In this document: in pieces, positions 1 through 12,614 of the stretch
Position numbering within the stretch: the first letter of the stretch is position 1
Layout of the letters: every line of letters begins with the position of its first letter
Assembly: GCA_032622095.1 (NCBI GenBank)
Contig: CP136063.1
Location: forward strand, 75,309,980-75,373,979
Direction: 5' to 3'
Length of the DNA: 64,000 nucleotides
DNA from: Siphonodentalium dalli
Lineage: Eukaryota > Mollusca > Scaphopoda > Gadilida > Siphonodentaliidae
Program-made: the position numbers and the translations under genes
Notes under the pieces: generated by a model
What the model was told of the DNA's origin: nothing
Seen by the model: the letters and a program-made list of their open reading frames with translations, nothing else
The model's database searches: none

Positions 1-295
1 CTTGTCTGGAAAATGACCGGAGGTTAAAAACTCATCTAGATGAACATTTAAGTTGTATATGTTGAGAATACATAGAATATCACTCACAAACCCAGAGGAA
101 CGTTTGCCGAAATGAATTTGGAAAAGGAGCTGGTGTATAAATACTCGCAATGGGACCTGGTGGTCCATGGGCATGTGTATCAAGTCCGCTAAGAAGCACA
201 GTTTACGTGAATGAATTTCAAGTTCAATAGGAAGCTGTCCGAGAAGGCTCAGAGCAATATCCGTTGACGTTCTAGAAGGAAGGCTTTGTGCGTGT

Positions 296-680
296 TTAAC
301 ACAGACTCGAAAAGCTCTCTCCATTTCCATCACGGCACTGACAGAAGGTGAATACAATAATTCTGCCCCATACAAACATGTTGGGAGTACGATTGTCTTC
401 AAGACTTTGGCAACGGTAGTGGGGGAACATCTGGTTACCAGCAATGCCAAAGTAGGTTTTCCTTAAGCTACAAGCTATCAACTCTGCTCGATTCATGGTG
501 TTTCTGAATTTACTCTGGACAATTCCCAGATGTTTACATTCCCTCACTTCTGTGAGGGCGTGTCCACCAAGTGGCCATATTCTGAGATTCGAGTCGTGCT
601 GTCTGTTCGATTCATTAAACACCACTGCCACACTTTTTGTCGTTGAAAAATTGAAGCGCCACTTTTTGATCCACCAGGCC
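296..680 (-). pseudogene. LINE (non-LTR) reverse transcriptase fragment
   Basis: An open minus-strand stretch encodes the segment that follows the catalytic core of non-LTR reverse transcriptases. It begins with a tryptophan-rich WWIKKWRFNFSTTKS stretch, typical of the region after the YADD box (W, FN and KS conserved), and continues through a RIWPLGG / ECKHLGIV stretch like the LGxxI/HLGV motif of that domain. The catalytic YADD box is absent. The frame upstream of the homology comes from a hairpin repeat, so the apparent 191-residue reading frame is a chance fusion. I read it as a 5'-truncated dead copy. The clade cannot be assigned. Confidence 0.55.
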
Positions 681-710
681 CGGTTCCATGGTCTTAGTGC
701 TATATACGGG

Positions 711-788
711 TTCTGGAGTAGCATTTCCATATATGGAAGTAATGAATATTCAAAAGTTCCATATATGCACGGAAATGCTATCCAGAAC
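711..788. repeat. hairpin with 28-bp arms
   Basis: The sequence TTCTGGAGTAGCATTTCCAT and its continuation pair with GGAAATGCTATCCAGAA on the other side of a short AT-rich loop. The outer flanks (GGTTCC near 682, GGAACC near 819) are also complementary. It interrupts the LINE remnant and is probably a small foldback insertion. Confidence 0.55.
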
Positions 789-1108
789 TTTGACCTGCAT
801 GTGACGCTAAAACAACGGAACCGGGGCTGGATGAATCTCTGAAACCACGGAACGGAGCTGGATGAATCCAATACGGCCGCGACTCAGTGATCTCGTTTAT
901 TCTGTGCCCGTGAATGTTGGTTATAAAGTAATTGAAATGTCTCTATCTTACAATTTACACGTGTAAAAATTGCAGTAAAAGGGTTTAGAGTATTGATCCA
1001 ATGATTGGTATTCTGTTGATTTCTCAAATTAATGTTATAATTTCACAGCCAACTCGATCCTCAAACAGCTCGACTCCATGTTATTAGACCATGACATGAA
1101 TTAAGATC

Positions 1109-1602
1109 ATGCCATGAATCTCTACCCTGGATAACGCCTGTAGAGATCATATTCCACAAGTAAAAAATCTTGGAACTTTTTGAAGTTCTGACAGGGAACC
1201 TTATAAAGTCGAAAAAATAACGCGGGGAAAATATTTCTTAGTTATTATCTATTGAAAGTACGTCAATGTATGTATATGAATGTCCCAACTCGAAACTACA
1301 TGTTTTTCTGTGACTTTTGTGAGCTGATATCGCAATAAACATTGAATTAATTACCAAGGGGAAATTCCATAAATGTAAGCACAGAAAAATCACTCATAAA
1401 TTCACTTAAATCGTGAAATTTCGTGTTGGGACTTTCACCTGCAGCGAAGTACATAATTATTGAACAAGTAATAATTAAGAAATATATTCCCTGCGTTATG
1501 TTTTCGACTTTATAAGGTTCCCTGTAAAAACTTCAGAAAGTTCCCAGGTTTTGTACTGGTGGAATATGATCTCTACGGGCGTTAGTCAGAGTAGAGATTC
1601 AT
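1109..1602. mobile_element. MITE with ~100-bp terminal inverted repeats, copy 1
   Basis: The left arm (about 1115-1214: TAGAGATCATATTCCAC, then GGGAACCTTATAAAGTCGAA) is the reverse complement of the right arm (about 1507-1600). The roughly 290 bp between the arms have no coding potential. A second copy follows directly at 1612-2132. The superfamily is not identified because target duplications are unclear. Confidence 0.6.
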
Positions 1603-1611
1603 GGCATGATC

Positions 1612-2132
1612 TGGACATGAATCTCTGAGCTGCATTGCTACGTCCGGTGTACAGATCGTATTCCACCAGTAAAAAACCTGGGAACTGTTTTATGTTCTGA
1701 CCCCTTCTCACAGGGAACTTTATAACATTGAACAAACAAGACAGGGAATATATTTCTTTGTTAATACTTATTCCTCGGTAATCTACGTCAAAGTAGGGGT
1801 GGTCCCAGCTCGAGATTGCATGCTTTTTAGTGACTTTAGTGAGCCGGTATCGCACGTACAAAACATTGAATTAATTACCCTGGATAAAAATACGATTGTA
1901 AGCGGTGCAAAGCAAACATAGCAAACAAAGTGCATGTACCTTAAGTAATGTAATCTCGAGCTGGGTCCGTCGCCTCTGCAGGTGTTTAAAATATTAAGCA
2001 ACAGGTATTAACAAAGAAATATATTCCCTGCATTATTTTTCGACTTTATAAGGTTCCCTGTCAAAACATCAAAAGTTCCCAGGTTTTGTACTGGTGGAGT
2101 ATGATCTCTACGGGCTTCAGCCAGAGTAGATA
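1612..2132. mobile_element. MITE with ~100-bp terminal inverted repeats, copy 2
   Basis: This is the same family as 1109-1602. The left arm (about 1640-1727, CAGATCGTATTCCACCAGT then CAGGGAACTTTATAA) pairs with the right arm at 2038-2132. The arms of the two copies are about 90% alike by eye. The tandem head-to-tail arrangement could be a nested insertion or a local duplication. Confidence 0.6.
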
Positions 2133-2238
2133 TGACAAACTCCATGCATGGTTTGCATGTACCTCTATTGATGACTCAGTAACACCGCTGCTATGGCGAC
2201 ATTTTACCCACATTTGGTGGACTTCCGCGATATTAAGA

Positions 2239-3308
2239 TATATACTAAGCGACAGAGCAACATGCTGCCCTTGTTAAGCACACAAAACATCGAAAACAAA
2301 TTGTATAAATTTGGAACCTTAAGTTTGAAAAGTCCAACTAAAACCGGAGAACTATATTTCGAAACGGTGTGATTCGGTTCTCCGATTATTTTATCAAAAC
2401 AAAAGTCGAGACGCACGTGTACGACATTATCACAACTCGCGCGGCACGTCAAAACACAAGAGATCTAATTTGCTGCAAATTTGCCGAGTACCTTGCGAAA
2501 ATCGTCCAAAAAAAAAACTACCGCTCTGATTTTCCATTTTGTCATTATGTTTTAGTGCGGGAATTGTTCTCAAAGCACATAGAAAATTTGACTGTGGAGC
2601 GATCGGGTTTCGCCATTTTTGCTGGAAATCCCATTACTTTGGCTATAGAAACACAGACTATAGTACCCTGCCGGTGACATAGTCAGAAAGGAAGTATGAC
2701 TGGTGCGCGTTGGTAGTGATAGTAGAGATGCATGACATGGTCTAGGCTGCTGTCGTCACTTGATGAACCGATACTTGCGGTCTTTCTCATTCGTTTTCTG
2801 CTGTTTGCGCCATTAAAATATTGATTATACGCGTCTCTCGTCTCGTTATTGCTAAACTTTTGGAGCTAAGGACAAGATTACATGCAAGAAATTAGTGAAA
2901 TGCAAATATTTGATGTCAGCCGCCGAGGTCGCGAGTTTTATTTGAGTGTATAAGGAGTGTAAACTGAAAACTGGGCGCCGGGTTTGGTGTATATATGACT
3001 GAAACGACACCGTACATCGAGCTGTTTTAGTGTCGATGCGATGCACATCACGATGCAGAATTGCTAATGTACACTATGCACTTAAAGGTATACACTCAAT
3101 CCGATGTAACACCCCTAAATTACTATTTCTTTGGCTATTGAGGTACACAATATTTGATTCCAGTCGAGGAACCTACCCATCAACGCTCAGAGTGATCAGA
3201 TATCGATTTTTGAAGTCTGTTGTTTCAATTGTTTGTGGCCCAGAAAAAACGCCATCAAACGGATGGCCTCGGTCAAAATTGCGGATGAAGATGGATAACT
3301 CTAAAAAC
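2239..3308 (+). repeat. 1.07-kb direct repeat, copy A
   Basis: From ATATACTAAGCGA to the end of ATAACTCTAAAAAC this matches 4161-5219 in the same orientation, with few substitutions and one small gap near 2325 (AAGTTTGAAAAGTCC is missing in copy B). No coding exon is recognised inside. The last ~220 bp carry one end of the AGGTACTCAATCCGA-type element, which is complete only in copy B. Confidence 0.8.
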
Positions 3309-3569
3309 GAAAATATTTGGCACTTTGTTTTTATGTCTATTTTCGTTAGTGCAACGAAGTTTGACAAGAATTTAACGTTAATGAACAAAGCAATTATTTT
3401 TGCAATATCTATGTTGGTGTCATGCTCATATGATATATAGAGGATCTCCAATGAGTTATGTTGGGATATAAGGTTTTATGAAACGAGTTTGATAAATTTG
3501 ATTAACAACGAGTCGTATACGAGTTGTGAATCAAATTTGTCACACGAGTTTCAAAAAATCTTATGTCCC

Positions 3570-3736
3570 AACTAGATATGGCAATGAATGTGAGCAGAAT
3601 AAAACAGGGTCGCCATTTTCGTTTCACGTAGTGGCCCTTGAAACAAGTAGAATGTTTCCACTTGTTTCAAGGGTCTCTACGTGAAACGAAAATGGTGACC
3701 CTGTTTTATTCTGCTCACATTCCTTGCCATATATGG
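3570..3736. repeat. 160-bp palindrome
   Basis: ATATGGCAATGAATGTGAGC through GTGGCCCTTGAAACAAGTAG is mirrored by CTTGTTTCAAGGGTCTCTAC through GCTCACATTCCTTGCCATAT. The loop is very short (about 3653-3660). The mismatches are few, which suggests a recent foldback element. Confidence 0.7.
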
Positions 3737-4160
3737 TCCCAACACAACGAGTTGAAGATATTGTATATCGCATGGAAAAAACTAGAGCTTTATGCCTTTT
3801 TAACAATAGATATCCTTCCTGTACACCATCATCATATTCATTAGAAACTATTTTTCCTTCATGTACACCATCATCATATTCATCAGAAACTGTTTTCCCC
3901 GGGGAGATGGGTTTCCATATATAAGTTTCTTAGCTTCCACCTTTACATCCACATTGCATGCTGTGTGCTTTTCTGTCTTGTTTACTATTTAGGTGTATTG
4001 TAGGTCACAATAAATATGATCAAACCAATTTAAATGACCAGGAATTATATATATAGGTCACATAATAGGATCGTCCATAATTTTAGGGTCGCTGTGTCAT
4101 CAGGTAAACGTACCGATATAGTAACAACAAACCCTGGGACATATGTATTAATGACGTTCA

Positions 4161-5219
4161 ATATATACTAAGCGAACAGAACAACACGCTGCCCTTGTTA
4201 AGCACACAAAACATCGAAAACAAATTGTATAAATTAAATTTTGAACCTTAAGAACCGGAGAACTATATTTCGAAACGGTGTGATTCGGTTCTCCGATTAT
4301 TTTATCACCACAAAAGTTGAAACGCACGTGTACGACATTTTCACAACTCGCGCGGCACGTCAAAACACAAGAGATCTAATTTGCTGCAAATTTGCCGAGT
4401 AGCTTGCGAAAATCGTCACAAAAAAAAACTACCGCTCTGATTTTCCATTTTGTCATTATGTTTTAGTGCGGGAATTGTTCTCAAAGCACATAGAAAATTT
4501 GACTGTGGAGCGATCGGGTTTCGCCATTTTGGCTGGAAATCCCATTACTTTGGCTATAGAAACACAGACTATAGTACCCTGCCGGTGACATAGTCAGAAA
4601 GGAAGTGTGACTGGTGCGCTTTGGTAGTGATAGTAGAGATGCATGACATGGTCTAGGCGGCTGTCGTCACTTGATGAACCGATACTTGCGGTCTTTCTCA
4701 TTCGTTTTCTGCTGTTTGCGCCATTAAAATATTGATTATACGCGTCTCTCGTCTCGTTATTGCTAAACTTTTGGAGCTAAGGACAAGATTACATGCAAGA
4801 AATTAGTGAAATGCAAATATTTGATGTCAGCCGCCGAGGTCGCGAGTTTTATTTGAGTGTATAAGGAGTGTAAACTGAAAACTGGGCGCCGGGTTTGGTG
4901 TATATATGGCTGAAACGACACCGTACATCGAGCTGTTTTAGTGTCGATGCGATGCACATCACGATGCAGAATTGCTAATGTACACTATGCACTTAAAGGT
5001 ATACACTCAATCCGATGTAACACCCCTAAATTACTATTTCTTTGGCTATTGAGGTACACAATATTTGATTCCAGTCGAGGAACCTACCCATCAACGCTCA
5101 GAGTGATCAGATATCGATTTTTGAAGTCTGTTGTTTCAATTGTTTGTGGCCCAGAAAAAACGCCTTCAAACGGATGGCCTCGGTCAAAATTGCGGATGAA
5201 GATGGATAACTCTAAAAAC
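4161..5219 (+). repeat. 1.06-kb direct repeat, copy B
   Basis: This is the partner of 2239-3308. The copies sit about 0.85 kb apart in the same orientation. Beyond 5219 copy B continues into the rest of a terminal-inverted-repeat element, whereas copy A switches to unrelated sequence at 3309. Confidence 0.8.
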
Positions 5220-5432
5220 AAGTGGTAATACGGCAAAATTTCGCGAATACTAAGTGATAATATAAAACAAAATGTTGATAACACGTTTTGGGAAATTTGA
5301 TACCATAGTTGACAGTGGTTAGCATTATTTTGTTGCAATTAAAAGATTCTGATCAATCTAAAGCGTATTTTGAAGAAATGTTGTTGTTGTTGTATCTTGA
5401 TGATATGGGGACCCTCTGATTGGATTGAGTTC
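4994..5432. mobile_element. AGGTACTCAATCCGA-ended MITE (copy in direct repeat B)
   Basis: It opens with AAAGGTATACACTCAATCCG and closes with a degraded CTGATTGGATTGAGTTCC. The interior (GATATCGATTTTTGAAGTC, TGTTGTTGTTGTATCTTGAT) matches the copies at 9096-9600 and 14845-15300 in inverse orientation. It is non-autonomous with no open reading frame of note. Confidence 0.65.
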
Positions 5433-5518
5433 CGTTAACACTTTATATACTAATAGTACTCATAGGCTTCTGTACTTGTATTATCTGTCGTACATGCTTA
5501 GTTTTCATGAGAAAACCA

Positions 5519-6870
5519 GTCCGGGAGCTGACAGGGGTACCCTTGCCCCATGGGACTTTATCCCAGTCAATTTGTTCCGTATTATGTCCTTCAACTTTTA
5601 AGCAATGTTAACACGAAAAAAAAAGTGGCCGTGTAGACTCCAGACAGATGGCGTCCATCATGGGGCCGCCGTTTTTTTCAGACTAGGCCTAAGTCAGTTT
5701 GATGCAAATTTTAGCGAGAAAATCTTGCAAAATGTCTACAAATGTATATATTTTTGTGAACCTCAGACATAATGCCAATTTTATAGGGCAAAATTGAAAC
5801 TCCCCATCCATGATGGCCGCCAAACTGAAAATATGACGTTTTTTCACTAATATCTCTAGATCAGTTTATGCTGTTTGGAACTGGTTGAGAAATGTGACTT
5901 TATTTTCTATTTTTATATTTAACTGATCATTGGAGCAATGAAATATGAAATTATTGGGGTCATAGTCCCTTCCAATCCCTCAAAAATTCGATTTTACAGA
6001 ACCCAGTACAATGTATAAAATCTCACAACAAAATCACAATAGAGATTCTAGTCATATTTCAACAAGAAATGAACATAACTGAGGCGTTTCATTACCTATG
6101 AATATTCCAACTCATTGGAACCAAAATTGTTTAGCTGAAAATGGCTACCAAACTGGCCGCCAAAATATGAAAAATGGTAGATATTGCCCCATTGATGTAT
6201 GCCATTGGCTATTCTGCCTTCTAAACATTGAATACTAATATGTCTGATGTACCATGTTTAATTGTTACTATTGTCACCACTGATATTACCAGAAGACATA
6301 AATATCGACAAAAATTCACTGTTCAGGTTTGGACCATTTTTTTCAAGTAAAATGTAACTATCCTTTGTAATGAAAGGTGTTTATTGTTTTGGTCTATCTT
6401 ATATGAGTTACACTACGGTGTTTATAAACCAAATTACTCAAGATGGCTTCCAAAATGGCAACCAAATTTGGTAAAAGTTGAGTTTTTACATTTATCCCGA
6501 ACATTATTCTCTGCGTTTTCCGAAAAGATAGTAAATTGTGATTCACTTGGATATTATACGTGTTAGTTAATTAACTGACAACTACATGTTCGTTATATTC
6601 TGGTTGTCCCAGTTCCGTATGGGCATGACAAATAAATTTTAAAGTTGCAGTATGGAATTTTGCTGATAACCGGTTTCGTGATTATGGCCATATTATTGAA
6701 AGAAAATGGACAGAACTTTGAGACGGAACTGAGATGAACCATAACATGTGGCTATTCTGGCCCATTAGGATAATATTGATCAACTGGATACAGGGTGGAT
6801 GCCAATATGGCAGCCAGGGAGTTACTGTATGGTCATAGGTGATGTAAATAGGTATACAAGTACGAGAGTT
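5519..6870 (+). repeat. solo arm of the giant foldback family
   Basis: It begins CCAGTCCGGGAGCTGACAGG and runs colinearly with the left arm of the foldback element at 56341. It keeps an internal ~200-bp block (AAGTGGCCGTGTAGACTCC and following) that the 56341 left arm has lost but the right arm at 59700-61031 keeps. It carries several ATGGCnnCCA doublets. It ends in a short stretch of the TATGGTCATAGGTGATG-type tandem motif, and no inverted partner follows. Confidence 0.7.
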
Positions 6871-7119
6871 CGTTGCTTCAAATGTACTTGATGTAGTGAG
6901 CGTGACCATTGGTGGACAGATATGGCAACATTATCAACCACATTCCAACCCGGGGTACTGGTGCGATATTTAGTGACCATCAGCTGTGGCTTGCAGTAGC
7001 TTTCGACTGCGCATGCCTAGCCGGATGTAGCCGTTGCTGGCACACAGCTTTCTACTGCGCATGCATAGGAGGCTAGATCTGGCTACAGCATGCTTGCTAA
7101 AATACACAAGCTTTCCATT

Positions 7120-7301
7120 TTAACCCTTTGAGTGCCAGGGGCCGATATTATCGGCCCTAAACCTACACAATAAGTCTGTTAAAGAATATAATAAAATATA
7201 TTAAAATTGTAAAAAATTGTAAAAAAAAAAAAAATTTAAAATGCATTGGCACAGTGTATATGGGTTGATACAAAAATCGGACCTGGCACTCAAAGGGTTA
7301 A
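7120..7301. mobile_element. piggyBac-like MITE with TTAA ends
   Basis: It is flanked by TTAA at 7120-7123 and 7298-7301. The ends CCCTTTGAGTGCCAGG and CCTGGCACTCAAAGGG are exact inverse complements. The body is AT-rich with homopolymer A and lacks the 69-bp hairpin carried by sister copies, so it is a deleted member. Confidence 0.8.
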
Positions 7302-7796
7302 TACCCTTGTGTCAATAGTGGCCCATGTATCAGGCCGAGGAAAATTAAATGTGTGGTTGAGGTTACATGTCAGAAGAAATTAGGGTGGGTAGGCTTAAAA
7401 TTGTATTTTTTTTAAATACATTTTTATTGATATATTTTTATTGCTTTCTTTTGTGCCTTGAACTGTAATGATATAATTCGGCTGAGAACAGTTTTCATTG
7501 CTTTTTGTGAAAGTCAAATAGCATGTGTCGAATAACATTTGTCAAATACCATGTGTCAAATACCATGTGTCAGATACGTTGACTAAGAAATCAACAATTT
7601 TTTTAATTATTGCCTATATAATGTGATGTAATTTTCTAGATATTTTTGTTGTACCATAGGAAAAATGTTTAGTCTAATGGGTATAAATTAGGGTCGGTAT
7701 GGAAACCCCAACCACAATATTTTGTTACTTTGGCCTTTGATTCAGCCACATGACATTTCAACATTGTGATTTGGTTAGGCTTGATACGTTGACCAA

Positions 7797-8061
7797 TTCA
7801 GCCTTTCTGGTTGAGTTCAATGCGAATGTTCAGCTCAGTTCACCCTTTCTATACTAAACAACGAGTTGTATATATGTACGACTAAATGCTAGGTTTCACT
7901 TAAAAACTGCATTGATTCATTTATTTTATTCTATCCATGTATATTACTATGTGAAAGGGGTACGAGTCATGGAGACTTGTTTTGTTTTGTTTTGTTTTTT
8001 ATAATTTTTATTCGAATCAAAAACATGAACCTGTATTTACAATTTGTGGCAATAAGGCTGT
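7797..8061 (+). repeat. 265-bp direct duplication, empty-site copy
   Basis: CCTTTCTGGTTGAGTTCAAT through AATTTGTGGCAATAAGGC matches 8134-8892 apart from an insertion in the second copy. The uninterrupted site reads GTTGTATATATGTACGAC and is the pre-insertion state of the MITE at 8233-8690. Confidence 0.75.
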
Positions 8062-8133
8062 GTTCGCACTAGTCTGCGTGTAGATCTGTATACAGTTTTA
8101 TAGCAGTGTAAATGCACCCTAAGGCAATACATT

Positions 8134-8892
8134 GTTGCCTTTCTGGTTGAGTTCAATGCGAATCTTCCGCTTCATTTAACCCTTTCTATACTAAAAATAT
8201 TCTATAACAACTTTCCAACAAGTTGTATATATGTGACCCCCCATATCAAATCCAGTCGGAAGTCGGGATTTGTTTTACCCTGTGCCAATGCATTCTCTTA
8301 TATATGCGAGTCGACCATAGGTCGCCTCGCATATATAAGAGAATGCATTGGCCTAACAATTTTTATCATGTTTTTTAAATAAATGTTTCTTACAATTTTT
8401 AGGACATAAAATAAAAAAAACATCCATTACCCTGCAGGGAGCCCCACACATATATAGTAGCACCTAGAAGAGTGTCGTCTGCTCATGTTTGCCTGGGGCT
8501 CTGTATGGGTGAAATTATAAAATTGTTAAAGAATACAAGAACAAATTATTAAAATTGTAAAAAATAGTTAGGCCAATGCATTCTCTTATATATGCGAGGC
8601 GACCTATGGTCGACTCGCATATATAAGAGAATGCATTGGCACAGGGTAAAAAAATGCCGACTTCCGACTGGATTTGATATGGCGGGTCACATATGTACGA
8701 CCAAACGCCAGGGTTAACTTAAAAACTGCATCCGTTCATTTATGCTATTCTATCCATGTATGCTATTATGTGAACGGGGTAAAATTCATGGAGGCTTGTT
8801 TTTAGTTTTTGGGTTTTTAGTTTTTTGAATATTTTTTCTTCGAATCAAAAACATGAACATGGATTTACAATTTGTGGCAATAAGGCAATACA
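8134..8892 (+). repeat. duplication copy carrying a MITE insertion
   Basis: Same repeat as 7797-8061, split by the GTGACC-ended MITE at 8233-8690. The flanks rejoin to the empty-site sequence if one ATAT is removed. Confidence 0.75.
8233..8690. mobile_element. GTGACC-ended MITE with two 69-bp hairpins, copy 1
   Basis: The termini GTGACCCGCCATATCAAATC (one C/G change on the left) and their inverse are flanked by ATAT on both sides. Each arm contains a complete 69-bp near-perfect palindrome (8284-8352 and 8572-8640) starting GCCAATGCATTCTCTTATAT. The central part reads TAGGACATAAAATAAAAA and GTCTGCTCATGTTTGCCTGG. No protein is encoded. Copies 2 and 3 are at 11860-12309 and 23939-24395. Confidence 0.85.
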
Positions 8893-9095
8893 TTGTTTTA
8901 AAATACTTGCTATGGGCAAATAATTGTTTGTTTGTTGGAATGTGTTGCGCATGCGATCTCAGAGTAAAGAAAAGCTGCGACTCATTGAGACCCAGCTGAC
9001 ATTGATTAGTCACGCAGCAGAGTCTCTGTGACACCCAGCTTATTCTGCCCCTGTAAATATCACAGGTTCCACATACCCGTATGCGTGCTAACAGT

Positions 9096-9600
9096 TAAAG
9101 GTACTCAATCCGATCAGAGGGTCCCATATCATCAAGATACAACAACAACAACAACAACAACATTTCTTCTAAATACGATTTAGTCATCAGAGTCGATTAA
9201 TTGCAACAAAATAATGCTAACCACTGTGAATTATGGTATCAAATTTCAACGAAATATCGACGTATTATCACTTGAGTATTCACGAAATTTGGCCGTATTA
9301 CCACTTGGTTTTAAATTTATCCATCTTTACCCGCAATTTTGACCGAGACCATCCGTTTGATAGCGTGTTTCTGGGCCACAAACAATTGAAATAACAAACT
9401 TCAGAAATCGATATCTGATAACTCTGAGCGTTGAGCGTGTTTCTGGGCCACAAACAATTGAAATAACAAACTTCAGAAATCGATATCTGATCACTCTGAG
9501 CGTTGATGGGTAGGTTCTTCGACTCGAATCAAATATTTTTTACATCCCAAGCCAAGGAAATAGTAATTTAGGGGTGTTTAATCGGATTGAGTACCTTTAA
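9096..9600. mobile_element. AGGTACTCAATCCGA-ended MITE, complete copy
   Basis: It opens with TTAAAGGTACTCAATCCGAT and closes with ATCGGATTGAGTACCTTTAA, a perfect 20-bp terminal inverted repeat. It contains a CAA-triplet run (9140-9162) and an internal tandem duplication of about 65 bp, each starting GCGTGTTTCTGGGCCACAAA (9365-9429 and 9436-9500). Non-coding. Confidence 0.8.
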
Positions 9601-11060
9601 TACGACTAAATAGTATATGTTACTTTAAAAAGTGAAAGGGATAAATTGCAAGTGTATATGATATATCTAACTCTTGTAAAATTGTTTTAAAAATTGGATA
9701 CTAATTCATGGCGACTTCCTCCCCAATCATTGATGAGTAGTTATTCCTTGGGAAATATTCAGATACTAAGTTCAAAAAACGACCATGAACTTATTATCTG
9801 AACAATTAATAAAAATCCATCTCCATTTGTATTATCTGTCGTCTGCTTTGATTACATGAAACTCCCTCCGAATAACTAATAGACCATTCCAATGTACACT
9901 TTTGTGAGCGAATGAGAGAAACCATTCAGAACAAAATGGTTAAAAGCAGCCACTGTGTCATGTCACGTGTATAGCCGGTTACTGAAGCCACAGTTGATCA
10001 GCCTAATGGAGTACGATCACGCGAGATAGAGTGACAAATGTGACGCCATTATGGCCCAAATCTAATCGTGAATAGCATTCCAAGAAAAAGTAATAATTAT
10101 GCTGTATTTCGCGCTGTATCCAATTTCCATTAATTCCGGCCTTTCGCTGCTTTTTTGACGTGTTAATTTACAGGTTCCTTGACTCGTTAGTTTGGAAAAT
10201 ATTTGAAGCAGCATCACGTTCACATAATTGTGGGAAATATTTCAAATCTTTCGCAAAACGACGTCTACACCTCTGTCCATTGCCACCAAAGTCCCCTGTG
10301 GGGATACTAAAATAACTATATATTGGTTTTTTAGTATTCCCCCATGGGGCTGTGACTGGCACCTGGTCGAAATACGTCCATAATACCTGTCAGGAATCAA
10401 GTTCGTTGTGCGTGCAGGGAAACATAATTATGTCAACACAAGCTGCGAAACAGAGTTCAGTCCCCTCGCTACCCTATGTCTGAACGCTGCCGGCATGTAT
10501 ATTTTCTTAATTAAATCTAACATTTGTTATTTATGTGTTTTGTCAGTTACAATTCATTCTGGCTTGATCTAGACAATTTTCAAATGAATATGGACAGTTC
10601 AGTTTCTCAGAATAATGCAGAATGAATTGTAACCTACAAAAAGTCTCAAATAAATAAATGTTAGATTTATTCACATTACGTGTAGGTGCGGGCAGGGGTA
10701 AGTCCTGCGTAGGGGACTGAACTCTGCATGGAGAGTGATGCCAACATATACAGGGCCAGATAACTACGTCACCAATCACATCTCTAACCCAAAGTGGATT
10801 TGATTTAAAATTTGTTGAAATGTATAAAACATAAAAAACGTTTATCTGACAGGAGAAACTAGAACATGAGCTTTGGAAATTCACAATAGACATTAATAAA
10901 TCTGTAATCATTAAAAATTCGTATTTATAACTATTATTTACAACTTACAAGGAAAGTGTGTCCGTATATATTTACGCCTACATAATTCGGGGCCAAAATG
11001 TCAAATCTGTTCTCTGCTCATTCAATCGTTTGCTCAAATTGTGAAAACCCTGCTGGATAT
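9601..11060. other. no recognised gene
   Basis: I see no exon, RNA gene or clear element here. Near 9752-9810 is a small hairpin of the TTCAGATAATAAGTTC family also seen at 39700, 41610 and 53540. Segments near 10450 and 10710 share an inverted motif (GAGTTCAGTCCCCT). Confidence 0.4.
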
Positions 11061-12614
11061 TATACACCCTTAGAACAAATGTGTATAAATTATACACAAT
11101 ATTTTTTTAATTTGATCTTATATACAAAATTATGTAGAAATAATACAAAACATATGTGCAGGTGAAATTTTCTCAACATTGGCTGCTGACACACGTACCA
11201 CCGTTGCGATGGCATAGTAGGTGTGACAATTTATTGTGGTGGAGTTTGGTGACAATTGGTAGTCATAATAACTATGCCATAGCCAGCCATGTTGCCCGCT
11301 GAGTTTCCGCACAATAAGTCGACTGGACCAATTAACCCATTGCGTTTCCCCAAGGTTGATCTCTACTCATTACGTTTTGCTACATTGTATTCTCTACGAT
11401 ATATATATCGATCGATCGTCCAGAATTGTGTTTGACCGTGGCAGTTCCTCATTAACTCACATATCGTGCACATAGTACGTTGTATCGATATTATCACATT
11501 GCATGTTTATCTACTTACATTAATTTCATTCCTATTAACAGTTCCCCAATTGCGTTGTTATATTTTGCGACGTTTGCGTGTTAAGTAAAGATCAACAGCG
11601 ACAAGACATTCAGGTAGATAAATCCGACGCTGGTAGAGCTTGGTAAACTCATTGTGCGAATATGCATCGGACAACATGGCTAGCTATTGCATTGTAATTA
11701 TGACCACCAATTGTCACAAAACTCCACCATAATAAATAGTCACACTTACTATGCCATTGATACTGTGATAAGTCCGCAGCCATTGAATGTGAGTGAATAA
11801 TGTGAGTATATAGTTATATAGATAAGATGTTCTATTAGAGACACAAAAGCTACCAATATGTGACCCGCCATACCAAATCCAGTCGGAAGTCGGGATTTTT
11901 TTACCCTGTGCCAATGCATTATCTTATATATGCGAGTCGACCATAGGTCGCCTCGCATATATAACAGAATGCATTGGCCTAACAATTTTTTATCATTTTT
12001 TTAAAATAAATGTTTCTTACAATTTTTAGGACATAAAATAAAAAACATCCATTATCCTGCAGGGAGCCCCACACATATATAGAAGCATATATAGAAGAGT
12101 GTCGTCTGCTCATGTTTGTCTGGGGCTCTGTATGGGTGAAATTATAAAATTGTTAAAGAATACCAGAAAAAAATTATTAAAATTGTTAGGCCAATGCATT
12201 CTCTTATATATGCGAGGCGACCTATGGTCGACTCGCATATATAAGAGAATGCATTGGCACAGGGTAAAAAAAATCCCGACTTACGACTGGATTTGATATG
12301 GCGGGTCACATCTGTGCTACACAATTATGTGCTGTTTCAGTTTTGACACAAACACAGTGTATGAGAAATTTAAAAACTGCTGCCAATTTTTGTTCTGTGG
12401 CAGCTTTTGCTATTTTTGTGTCTCCAATAGAACACATGCACATGTATCATCTAATAACTACGAAACACTCATATATTCACTGATATTCAATGTTGAGGAA
12501 ATTCCACCGACACATAGATATGTTATGTGTCATTTCTACACAATTTTGTTTTAGATCAAATTTAAAACTTATACATAGTGTAGAATTTATAGATATTTGT
12601 TCTAAGAGTGTAGA
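11061..12614. mobile_element. 1.55-kb element with ~130-bp inverted repeats, carrying a nested MITE
   Basis: The left end (TATACACCCTTAGAACAAAT, 11061-11185) pairs with the right end (12490-12614, closing ATTTGTTCTAAGAGTGTAGA) at moderate identity. Inside lies a second inverted pair (11200-11290 against 11690-11765, GGTGGAGTTTGGTGACAATT). The GTGACC-ended MITE at 11860-12309 is inserted in it. No transposase is present. Confidence 0.55.
11860..12309. mobile_element. GTGACC-ended MITE with two 69-bp hairpins, copy 2
   Basis: Same layout as 8233-8690. The hairpins are at 11910-11978 (two mismatches) and 12190-12258. The flanks ATAT and ATCT suggest a decayed 4-bp target duplication. Confidence 0.8.

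Noticed and set aside
3030-3440. 136-codon plus-strand frame repeated at 4941
   Set aside because: It lies in the direct duplication and crosses a MITE terminus; composition is not protein-like and no family fits.
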